Source: DAOUJI01 sp965237875
GTDB taxonomy: Bacteria > Chloroflexota > Dehalococcoidia > Lucifugimonadales > JAGWBF01
Assembly (NCBI GenBank): GCA_965237875.1
Contig: CBDEGP010000002.1
Coordinates: 744,001-808,000 of the forward strand
Reading direction: 5' to 3'
Length of the DNA stretch: 64,000 nt
In this document: positions 57,756 through 64,000 of the stretch, one piece after another
Layout of the letters: every line of letters begins with the position of its first letter
How positions within the stretch are numbered: position 1 is the stretch's first letter
The notes under the pieces: model-generated
The model's database searches: none
What the model was told of the DNA's origin: nothing
What the model saw: only the letters and a program-made list of their open reading frames with translations
Program-made: the position numbers and the translations under genes

Positions 57756-58694
57756 ATGACAACAAGAAAGCTCCCCACTGAACAGGAAGTGCAGGGGTAT
57801 ATGAAGTCCCTCAGCAACTGGGGCAGGTGGGGAGAAGATGATGAGATCGGGACTCTGAACCTGATCACCGAGGCCAAGAAGGCAGAGGCGGGAGCCCTGG
57901 TTAAGGAAGGGGTGGCAGTCAGCTGTTCACGGTTGATCGTACCGGAGATTGCGCCGGACCTGGGCGCCTTTCGCATTCCGCCGGTCCACTACATGATCAG
58001 CAGCGGGGAGGCGGCCCCTGAAAAGGGTTCCGGCGGAGCTTCCGACTTCCTGGCCCTCTATTACCACGGAGTTACCATCACCCACTTGGACTCCATCTGC
58101 CACCAGTTCTGGGACGGGCAGATGTACAACGGCCGGCCCGCAGACTCAGTCGGCGTCCAGAAGAAGGCCGCTGAGGGCGGCATCCAGCTGGCGAAGGACG
58201 GGGTGGTCACCCGCGGCGTATTGTTGGATATTGCGAGGCTGAAGGGCGTGGACTGGCTTGAGGCCGGTGAACCCGTCTTCCCCGAGGACTTGGAGGCCGC
58301 CGAAGCCGCCCAAGGGGTTAAAGTGACCGAAGGAGACGCACTGGTTGTCCGGTTGGGATGGTACAAGCGGCGTCAGGAGGCCGGCCCTCTGGACACCCCT
58401 GACAGACCTGGCTTGCACGCCGCATGTCTGCCCTGGCTAAAGGAGCGGGGCGTATCGCTGCTGGTGGCCGACGCGTCGCAGGACGTGAGCCCCAGCGGGT
58501 ACACGAATCCCGGCGGTCCCATCCACGTCGTCGGCATCGTCTTCATGGGTCTGTGGCTAATAGACGCGGCAAACTGCGAGCAGCTGACGGAGATGTGCCA
58601 GAAGCTGGGCCGCTGGGACTTCATGTTCCTAGTCGCCCCTCTCAGATGGGACAAGGCCACCGGCTCCCCCGTTAACCCCCTGGCCATCTTCTGA
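57756..58694 (+). CDS. Cyclase-family hydrolase, tandem copy 4
   Basis: A 312-aa paralogue: NWGRWGEDDEIGTLNLITEA, metal site HGVTITHLDSICHQFWDGQM, VTEGDALVVRLGWYKRRQEA, LHAACLPWLKERGVSLLVAD, ASQDVSPSGYTNPGGPIHVV, KATGSPVNPLAIF. It resembles copy 2 most in its SICHQFWDG, ASQDV and DKATG segments. It follows copy 3 by 30 nt, with GGAGG before the ATG. Confidence 0.9.
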   Translation: MTTRKLPTEQEVQGYMKSLSNWGRWGEDDEIGTLNLITEAKKAEAGALVKEGVAVSCSRLIVPEIAPDLGAFRIPPVHYMISSGEAAPEKGSGGASDFLALYYHGVTITHLDSICHQFWDGQMYNGRPADSVGVQKKAAEGGIQLAKDGVVTRGVLLDIARLKGVDWLEAGEPVFPEDLEAAEAAQGVKVTEGDALVVRLGWYKRRQEAGPLDTPDRPGLHAACLPWLKERGVSLLVADASQDVSPSGYTNPGGPIHVVGIVFMGLWLIDAANCEQLTEMCQKLGRWDFMFLVAPLRWDKATGSPVNPLAIF

Positions 58695-58751
58695 CGCCCC
58701 TGCCAATATCGCTGCGTCGGAGACAGGCATGGGAACCTTAATGGACCAACC

Positions 58752-59696
58752 CTACCCCACTTGGCGGAACTTGCGCAGGCTCTTGAGCTCCTGGGGAGGG
58801 TTCCTGTGCTGGCCCCGGATGGTGTAGGAGACCTCGCTGACGTACAGGTCGCCCCGGGAGTCCACTGCGATGCCGTGGGGGGCGATGAACTGGTGAGGCT
58901 CTTCTCCCTCTTCGGGGTCTCCGAACCGGGAGACCATGTTTCCTTCCAGGTCGTATATGCTGACCCGGTGCCCCAGGCCGGGTGCGTCGTCCACTCCGCT
59001 CATGCCGTTGAGCTCGCCCACGTAGATGTGGCCGTGGCGCAGCACCATTGCATCAGGTCGATGGATGTTGCTCCACATGGTCAGGAAGTTTCCCTCGGGG
59101 TCGAATATCTGGATTCGGTGGGCTTCCCGGTCCACCACGTATATGCGGTCATTCTCATCGACGGCGATGTTGTGTGGACGTATGAACTGACCGGCGTCGA
59201 TGCCCGGCTCACCCCAGGAAAACTTGTACTCGCCCTGTGGTGAGTATACGTGGATGCGAGAATTGCCGTACCCGTCGGATATGTAGAAGTCTCCGTTGGA
59301 GGGCCTTATGGCGCCGGAGGTGGGCCGGTTGAAGGGTTGGCCGGACCACTTGGGCGCCGGGTGGTCCCTCTCGCCGATCTCCATGAGCTTCTCACCCTCC
59401 AGCGTGAATATCTGGATGGTGTGGATTCCATCGTCGGCGGCGACCACCCGGTCGTCCTCTGAAATATAGAGGCCGTGGGTCCGGTTGCTGAACAGGCCTT
59501 CACCGAAAGACCTGATGAAGTTGCCGTCCGGGTCGAACACTATGATGGGGTGTTCACCCCTGGTCAGCACGTAAACGTTGTCCTCAGAGTCTACGGCGAC
59601 GCCCGGACATTCCTGGAAACTCCAACCCGGGGGCAGCTTCTCCCAGTCGGGCACGGGCTCGAAAACGTGTTTTCCCTCGCCAAGTCGCATGTTCAT
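58752..59696 (-). CDS. NHL-repeat beta-propeller protein (peptidylglycine-lyase-like)
   Basis: 314 aa built of repeated six-bladed NHL units: VAVDSEDNVYVLTRGEHPII, VFDPDGNFIRSF, LYISEDDRVVAADDGIHTIQ, IFTLEGEKLMEIG, RPHNIAVDENDRIYVVDREA, HRIQIFDPEGNFLTMW, and APHGIAVDSRGDLYVSEVSY. This resembles the peptidyl-alpha-hydroxyglycine alpha-amidating lyase family, though no signal peptide is seen. Convergent with the cyclase genes. The exact role is unknown. Confidence 0.85.
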   Translation of the reverse strand: MNMRLGEGKHVFEPVPDWEKLPPGWSFQECPGVAVDSEDNVYVLTRGEHPIIVFDPDGNFIRSFGEGLFSNRTHGLYISEDDRVVAADDGIHTIQIFTLEGEKLMEIGERDHPAPKWSGQPFNRPTSGAIRPSNGDFYISDGYGNSRIHVYSPQGEYKFSWGEPGIDAGQFIRPHNIAVDENDRIYVVDREAHRIQIFDPEGNFLTMWSNIHRPDAMVLRHGHIYVGELNGMSGVDDAPGLGHRVSIYDLEGNMVSRFGDPEEGEEPHQFIAPHGIAVDSRGDLYVSEVSYTIRGQHRNPPQELKSLRKFRQVG

Positions 59697-59863
59697 ATCT
59701 CAAACGCCTCCGAATCAGCTTTATGTTAAACGACAGCTTACGCCAAAAGCTCTCGGACACTATAACACGTCGGACGTGAACGTGACTAAATTGCGCTCAA
59801 TATGAGCCTGTCGGACCAACGGAAGAAGCCGCCCCAGGGAGGGCCGGCCGGGCGCTGTTTGCC

Positions 59864-60469
59864 TCAGAACCGGAATTGATCCGCCTCGCCGTTCCGGTAG
59901 TCGTCCGCTCTGGGAAGGGAGCCGACCTGCGATAGGGCATAGGAGTGCGAGGGCGCTTGGACAGGCGGGGGTTCCGCCGCCTCCTCGTCCTCCGCAACGG
60001 ACTCTACGGACTCGATCGCGTCGGCTTCGACGGTCTCCATCACGGGGGCTTCCCCGCGGACTGCGAAGCTTGGAATTTCCGGGACCTCGTCGTCGGCTTC
60101 GTCTTCCTCGGCGGCTTCGACGGCCTCCATTGCGGGGGCTTCCCCGTGGGCCTCGTCGTGTTGATGGGCGTCCATGCTGGGGCTGTCGTCGGCTTCTGCG
60201 GGGACTTCTAAGGTTGGGAGCGCGGCCACTTCCGGATACGCCAGGCCATTCTCCCTGTCGCTCAGCCGGACGCAAACGTTGTTGATGACAAGCGCCTCGA
60301 CGTTCCGTCCCAACCATTCGTCCACGAAGTCGATGGTCACGTCGAAGTGGGGCGGGACAGCTTCAGGCTCATCTTCTGACCCGTTGGACAGCAGCAGTTT
60401 CCCGTCTCTGATTTCTCCAAAGCAGCCGTAGACCTTGGATGCTTGTAAAATCCTTCCTGAATCGGTCAC
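59864..60469 (-). CDS. Hypothetical protein with an acidic repetitive tail
   Basis: 201 aa. The N-terminal 100 residues (RILQASKVYGCFGEIRDGKL, PPHFDVTIDFVDEWLGRNVE, ALVINNVCVRLSDRENGLAY) are a folded-looking domain of unknown family. From about residue 105 to 185 it is rich in Glu, Ala, Asp and Val with near-repeats such as GEAPAMEAVEA and GEAPVMETVEA, probably disordered. GTG 60469 is chosen because GGAGG lies six nt upstream. The GC-rich tail could be prone to length change. Confidence 0.65.
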   Translation of the reverse strand: MTDSGRILQASKVYGCFGEIRDGKLLLSNGSEDEPEAVPPHFDVTIDFVDEWLGRNVEALVINNVCVRLSDRENGLAYPEVAALPTLEVPAEADDSPSMDAHQHDEAHGEAPAMEAVEAAEEDEADDEVPEIPSFAVRGEAPVMETVEADAIESVESVAEDEEAAEPPPVQAPSHSYALSQVGSLPRADDYRNGEADQFRF

Positions 60470-60517
60470 CTTTAACCTCCTTGTGGATGAGAAAAAGAAA
60501 AATAAGAATACATAGGG

Positions 60518-60523
60518 ATTATA
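60518..60523 (-). promoter_or_regulatory. Possible -10 box of the acidic-tail hypothetical gene
   Basis: TATAAT on the minus strand (plus 60518-60523), no clear -35, giving a leader of about 45 nt to GTG 60469. Confidence 0.32.
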
Positions 60524-60662
60524 ACCGCCCGCGTTTCGAGGACCCAAGACGCTTACAGCGACTGTTATCGCGTCTTTGGCGCCAACTTCCCCCTCTGGCG
60601 TCAGGGTAAAAGGGGCCTGCACTCCGTCGTGGGCCGGAGTGACGGACGGGGAAGGGCGTAGA

Positions 60663-60692
60663 TTGGACAGGGTGTTGGCTTGGGAGTATATT
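60663..60692 (+). promoter_or_regulatory. Possible promoter of the nitroreductase gene
   Basis: TTGGAC (60663-60668), 18-nt spacer, TATATT (60687-60692), then Shine-Dalgarno AAAGGAGG before ATG 60723. Confidence 0.42.
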
Positions 60693-60722
60693 GGGGCGGA
60701 ACGCACCGAAAGGAGGACTGGC

Positions 60723-61322
60723 ATGGACGAGGACATCGGCCTATTTGAAGCGATCTACTCGCAGAGGGCTCTCCGTTATTTCAAGCCCGACCCGGTGGAG
60801 GACAACCTGATATGGAAGGTCTTGGACGCTGGGATCAGAGCTCCAAGCGGCAGCAACTCTCAAGGTTGGGGATTCGTGGTCATCAGGGACGCTGAACAGC
60901 GGAGGAAGATCGGGGAATATTCACGGCAGCACCCCATCACGCCGCCGCCAAACCTCAACAAGTCCGAGACGATAATGTACCGTGGAGCAGTCCACTTGGC
61001 TGAGCACATGGAAGATGTGCCGGCCTTCGTTCTCGTGTGCCAGGAGACCAGATCGGGCGCAGGCCCAGTCGGTTCCTCCATATATCCCGCAGTGCAAAAC
61101 ATATTGCTGGCGGCCCGCGGCCTTGGTTTGGCCAGCGCGCTTTTGACACGCCAGAAGTCCTTTGAGGAGGAGTTGAAACGGGACCTGGGAATGCCTGACG
61201 ACTGGGAAACGATATGCCTGCTCCCGTTGGGATATCCTGACGGCGTCAAATACGGCCCCAACAACCGGCGGCCCATTGAAGAAGTGACCCACTTTGACAA
61301 GTGGGGGGCGCGCTCTTCATAG
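60723..61322 (+). CDS. Nitroreductase-family FMN oxidoreductase
   Basis: A 199-aa flavoprotein. FMN-binding motifs YSQRALRYFKPDPVEDNLIW and IRAPSGSNSQGWGFVVIRDA, then VGSSIYPAVQNILLAARGLG, SALLTRQKSFEEELKRDLG, and WETICLLPLGYPDG, as in NfnB/NfsA-type proteins. Substrates may be quinones, nitro compounds or F420-like partners. It lies 52 nt upstream of an LLM monooxygenase on the same strand. Confidence 0.9.
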   Translation: MDEDIGLFEAIYSQRALRYFKPDPVEDNLIWKVLDAGIRAPSGSNSQGWGFVVIRDAEQRRKIGEYSRQHPITPPPNLNKSETIMYRGAVHLAEHMEDVPAFVLVCQETRSGAGPVGSSIYPAVQNILLAARGLGLASALLTRQKSFEEELKRDLGMPDDWETICLLPLGYPDGVKYGPNNRRPIEEVTHFDKWGARSS

Positions 61323-61374
61323 ACCTTTCGCTAAATTCGATCCCAATAACTCAGTCGTTAAGGAGGCTGCAGCA

Positions 61375-62508
61375 ATGAAATTCGGAGTATCCGTTTTTGC
61401 ACAAAACTATACGGACTGGGACCGGTACCTGGCACGAGACTTTACCAACCCGCCGGTTCAACCGGACCATGAAGTCTTTCTGGAAGACCTGGAGTTGGCG
61501 GATCTGTCGGAGAGCTTGGGGTATGACGCCATTTGGGCCACTGAGCACCATTTCACCCCCTACGAACTGATGCCCGACGCCCTCCAGTTCCTCACCTACT
61601 TTGCGGGACGGACGCAGCGGGTGGGAATGGCGACTATGGTGGTGGTCCTGCCGTGGCACGACCCCATACGCGTCGCCGAGCAGATTGCAATGCTGGACGT
61701 GATGCTGAAGGGCAGGCCCATAACATTGGGATTCGGAAGAGGCGCCGCGAGAGTGGAGTTCGAGACGTTCGGAATCCCCATGTCGGAGTCCAGGGACCGG
61801 TTCAAGGAGTCGCAGGAGATAATCACCCTCGCCCTGAGCCAGGAACGGTTCTCTTACGATGGGAACATCTTCAAGATTCCCGAGATGAGCATACGGCCTC
61901 AGCCGTTGTCCAAAGACTTGCCCTCGCGGATTTACATCTCGTCCATCACCAGCACGAGCATTGAGGCCGCCGCCGAATCGGGCGCCGGGCTCATGATCAT
62001 CCCCCAAAAGACGTGGGACCTGCATATCGCGGACCTGGATTTCTACAACTCCAAGCGCGTTGAACAGGGGCTGGCGCCTCGAAACCCCGCCGTGGGCTGT
62101 TTTATGTACTGCGCGGAGACTGAGACGGAAGTCGAACAGTGCGTCAAAGAGTACATGCCTAACATGAACTGGACCGCAACCAGGCACTATGAGTTCGATG
62201 AGGCGTCCCACTTCCGTGCCACCAAGGGTTATGAGGCGTACGCCGACGCAGCGGAAAAGCTAGCCAGGGGCGACGTCAGGGCCCATCAGGACGATACCCA
62301 GGTCATCGGCACACCGGAGCAGTGCTTGGCGAAACTGCGCAGAATCCAGCAGTCCGTCAAACCCATAGAGATGTTCGGGATGTCCCGGTTCGGCGGAATG
62401 CCTGCCGAAAAAGCCAGAAAGAGCCTTGAGCTTTTTGCTAAAGAGGTCCTGCCTGCCCTCCATGAGGACCCGGTGCTGGACCCGGTGACGGGCGTTCCCA
62501 AGTCCTGA
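61375..62508 (+). CDS. LLM-class flavin-dependent monooxygenase/oxidoreductase
   Basis: A 377-aa luciferase-like protein. Seen: MKFGVSVFAQNYTDWDRYLA, YDAIWATEHHFTPYELMPDA, ATMVVVLPWHDPIRVAEQIA, LDVMLKGRPITLGFGRGAAR, FETFGIPMSESRDRFKESQE, ISSITSTSIEAAAESGAGLM. It probably uses FMNH2 or F420H2, with reducing power perhaps from the upstream nitroreductase. ATG 61375 with AAGGAGG upstream. A terminator follows. Confidence 0.92.
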   Translation: MKFGVSVFAQNYTDWDRYLARDFTNPPVQPDHEVFLEDLELADLSESLGYDAIWATEHHFTPYELMPDALQFLTYFAGRTQRVGMATMVVVLPWHDPIRVAEQIAMLDVMLKGRPITLGFGRGAARVEFETFGIPMSESRDRFKESQEIITLALSQERFSYDGNIFKIPEMSIRPQPLSKDLPSRIYISSITSTSIEAAAESGAGLMIIPQKTWDLHIADLDFYNSKRVEQGLAPRNPAVGCFMYCAETETEVEQCVKEYMPNMNWTATRHYEFDEASHFRATKGYEAYADAAEKLARGDVRAHQDDTQVIGTPEQCLAKLRRIQQSVKPIEMFGMSRFGGMPAEKARKSLELFAKEVLPALHEDPVLDPVTGVPKS

Positions 62509-62530
62509 TGGGAACATTGACCAACGCATT

Positions 62531-62563
62531 GGAAGGCGCCTGCTGACCAGCAGGCGCCTTTCC
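62531..62563 (+). terminator. Hairpin terminator after the LLM monooxygenase gene
   Basis: A 12-bp stem (AAGGCGCCTGCT with AGCAGGCGCCTT) and a 4-nt loop, extended by GG/CC on the outside with one bulged T, followed by TTGATT. Confidence 0.72.
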
Positions 62564-62707
62564 TTGATTCTGGGGTGGGTGGGATTCTGGACTGCGCCGA
62601 GTCTGAGACGCATCCAAGTCGCAGGCATGACCTCTCGTCCATGACCCGGAAACCGCCCACGCCGCCGCAACGACGCTTAATTGCCAAAGGTATAGAATAG
62701 GGGCCTG

Positions 62708-64000
62708 ATGGCTCAGCTGGTGCAACAACTATTGGCGCTCCGCCGTCCGGGAGGCGTCTTCTACGGATGGTGGCTGGTTGGCGTATCGGGCGTCTTCCTC
62801 GCAATAGTCATTGCTCCCTACTTTGAAGCGCTGAGCATCTGGAACGTAGCGTTAAAGCACGAATTCGGATGGACCGTAACTCAGCTCAACCTGGCATGGA
62901 TATTCGCGCGCATGGAGGGCGGCCTGATGGGGCCGATAGAGGGATGGCTGACCTCCAGGCTGGGCAGCCGCCGCATGGTGTTGATTGGGGTGAGCATCAT
63001 GGGGATAGGATGGATACTATTCAGCTTTATCGAAAACTTGTGGTTCTTCTACTTCTCTTACATCATCATATCCCTGGGGATAGGACTTGGCGCTTGGCTG
63101 GCCATCATGACGGCCCTCAACCACTGGTTCGTGCGAAAACGCTCGATGGCCATGGGAATTTCCAACGTAATAACGAGGGTCATGGCGATTCCGCTGCTTT
63201 TCGTTCTTGCCTGGGCGATAGACCCAGACGAAGCCGGCCACTGGAGGGAGACTGCCAGGGTGATCGGAGTCGTGCTGCTGCTCATAGCCGTGCCTATGCA
63301 CCTCTTCCTCAGGAACCGGCCTGAGGATTCCGGTGAGCAGCCCGACGGCCATTACGACGGTGCAAGTCGAGACGTCGGGGCCTCTCCGGCGTCGTCACGT
63401 ACGGAGTTGATGCCCGGGGAACCGTCCTTCACGGTCCGCCAGGCGCTGAAGACGCCCGCCTTTTGGTACCTTGCGTGGGGCCACGCTTTGTCCACTATGC
63501 TTGTGGTGACCATCGTCGCCAACCTTACGCTCATCTTTGAGGACTACGAAGTCAGTCATGGACTTACAACCCAGCTGGCAGCGAGGGTGATAATCACCTA
63601 TCTGGCGGTCTGGACCGTTTTTCAAATCGTCGGGGGATACCTGGGGGACCGGCTTCCCAAGAACGTGATAATATTCGTGGCTACGATTATCATGGCCTGC
63701 TCGGCTCTCGCCATAACCAGGACTCACACAGCGGAAATGGCCTTCGTTTTTGCGGTGCTGTTCGGCCTTGGAAACGGACTGAGGGGTCCCTTGGTCACGG
63801 CTATACGCGGCGACTATTTCGGTAGAAAGGCGTTTCCGGTGATTCTGGGTCTCTCGATGATGTTTATGAGCATAACGTTAATCGCGGCCCCTCTTGCAAC
63901 GGCCCAATATAGGGACCACGTGGGTGAAGGCGGGTTTATTCTTCCCATCGAGGTGATGATCGGCATCACGATATTCGGGGCCTTCCTGTTCTTGATGGCC
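62708..64000 (+). CDS. MFS transporter, partial at the window end
   Basis: 431 codons of an inner-membrane major facilitator protein, continuing past the window. Alternating hydrophobic spans, for example VSGVFLAIVIAPYFEALSIW, VLIGVSIMGIGWILFSFIEN, YIIISLGIGLGAWLAIMTAL, VIGVVLLLIAVPMHLFLRNR, a central cytosolic loop (DSGEQPDGHYDGASRDVGAS) and then spans of the second half (AFVFAVLFGLGNGL). The loop after TM2 carries EGWLTSRLGSRRMVL, an MFS motif A equivalent. The N-terminal VALKHEFGWT resembles oxalate/formate-antiporter-type MFS. ATG 62708 lies 9 nt after a TAGAAT box, so a leaderless start is possible. Confidence 0.9.
   Translation, partial: MAQLVQQLLALRRPGGVFYGWWLVGVSGVFLAIVIAPYFEALSIWNVALKHEFGWTVTQLNLAWIFARMEGGLMGPIEGWLTSRLGSRRMVLIGVSIMGIGWILFSFIENLWFFYFSYIIISLGIGLGAWLAIMTALNHWFVRKRSMAMGISNVITRVMAIPLLFVLAWAIDPDEAGHWRETARVIGVVLLLIAVPMHLFLRNRPEDSGEQPDGHYDGASRDVGASPASSRTELMPGEPSFTVRQALKTPAFWYLAWGHALSTMLVVTIVANLTLIFEDYEVSHGLTTQLAARVIITYLAVWTVFQIVGGYLGDRLPKNVIIFVATIIMACSALAITRTHTAEMAFVFAVLFGLGNGLRGPLVTAIRGDYFGRKAFPVILGLSMMFMSITLIAAPLATAQYRDHVGEGGFILPIEVMIGITIFGAFLFLMA

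Noticed and set aside
1..64000. CRISPR array, prophage or rRNA operon
   Set aside because: No spaced direct repeats, phage structural genes or rRNA sequence was recognised on either strand.

Overview
The window looks like chromosomal DNA from an uncultured Chloroflexota, most likely of the Dehalococcoidia/SAR202 type. This is an inference from gene content: F420-linked oxidoreductases (two luciferase-like LLM proteins and an NpdG-type F420 reductase), a CaiB/BaiF CoA-transferase beside MmgE/PrpD, tandem 'cyclase' hydrolases, two DUF3105 proteins, an auracyanin-like blue copper lipoprotein, a LonB-like protease and an archaeal-type phosphoglycerate mutase. The DNA is GC-rich, densely coded and full of 4-bp start/stop overlaps. 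GTG and TTG starts are common.

Layout. 1-1.9 kb: two ATPases of a peptide/nickel-type ABC importer, then tRNA-Thr(CGT). 2.2-3.1 kb: HicA-HicB followed by an overlapping BrnA-like antitoxin. 3.2-8.7 kb: D-2-hydroxyacid dehydrogenase, LLM oxidoreductase, dolichol-phosphate-mannose-synthase-like glycosyltransferase, MmgE/PrpD and CaiB. 8.75-12.7 kb: an FmdB zinc-ribbon gene, and a second fmdB split by a 3.5-kb group II intron lying antisense to it. The intron encodes a reverse transcriptase/maturase/HNH protein plus two unrelated cargo-like genes. 12.7-17.8 kb: a DUF4258-DUF2283 pair, a nonsense-interrupted 8-oxoguanine glycosylase, DUF971, a ketopantoate-reductase-like protein, an acyl-CoA synthetase and purN. 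18-28 kb: a small membrane protein, a small HTH protein, a copper lipoprotein, dnaN, VOC, SDR, a CitE-like lyase with a methyltransferase, an excisionase-type HTH, LonB-like protease and npdG. 28.2-34.6 kb: histidine operon (hisZ-like, long hisG, a phospholipase-C-like gene, hisD, hisC, hisB). 34.6-42.8 kb, opposite strand: purine genes (guaA, purD, purE, HAD phosphatase, purB, purC, purS) with two DUF3105 genes around purS. 42.9-52.6 kb: sua5, rpiB, polyprenyl synthase, pgk, apgM, tpiA, miaA, dapF, dapL and a frameshifted hflX. 52.7-64 kb: lipoprotein, epoxide hydrolase, four tandem cyclase paralogues, NHL-repeat protein, acidic-tailed hypothetical, nitroreductase, LLM monooxygenase and a partial MFS permease.

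Most of the window is core biosynthesis (His, purine, lysine, lower glycolysis, tRNA modification) in compact operons, mixed with catabolic genes for organic acids, epoxides and cyclic amides or esters. The accessory part is 2-3.1 kb and 8.9-13.2 kb. The most unusual object is the group II intron: its ends can be placed to the base because removing it restores a perfect FmdB reading frame. It carries two extra genes outside its maturase, one on the opposite strand, and its reverse transcriptase has YAGD in place of the catalytic YADD. Two other genes (ogg and hflX) are also broken, so recent decay or sequence error in this assembly should be kept in mind.
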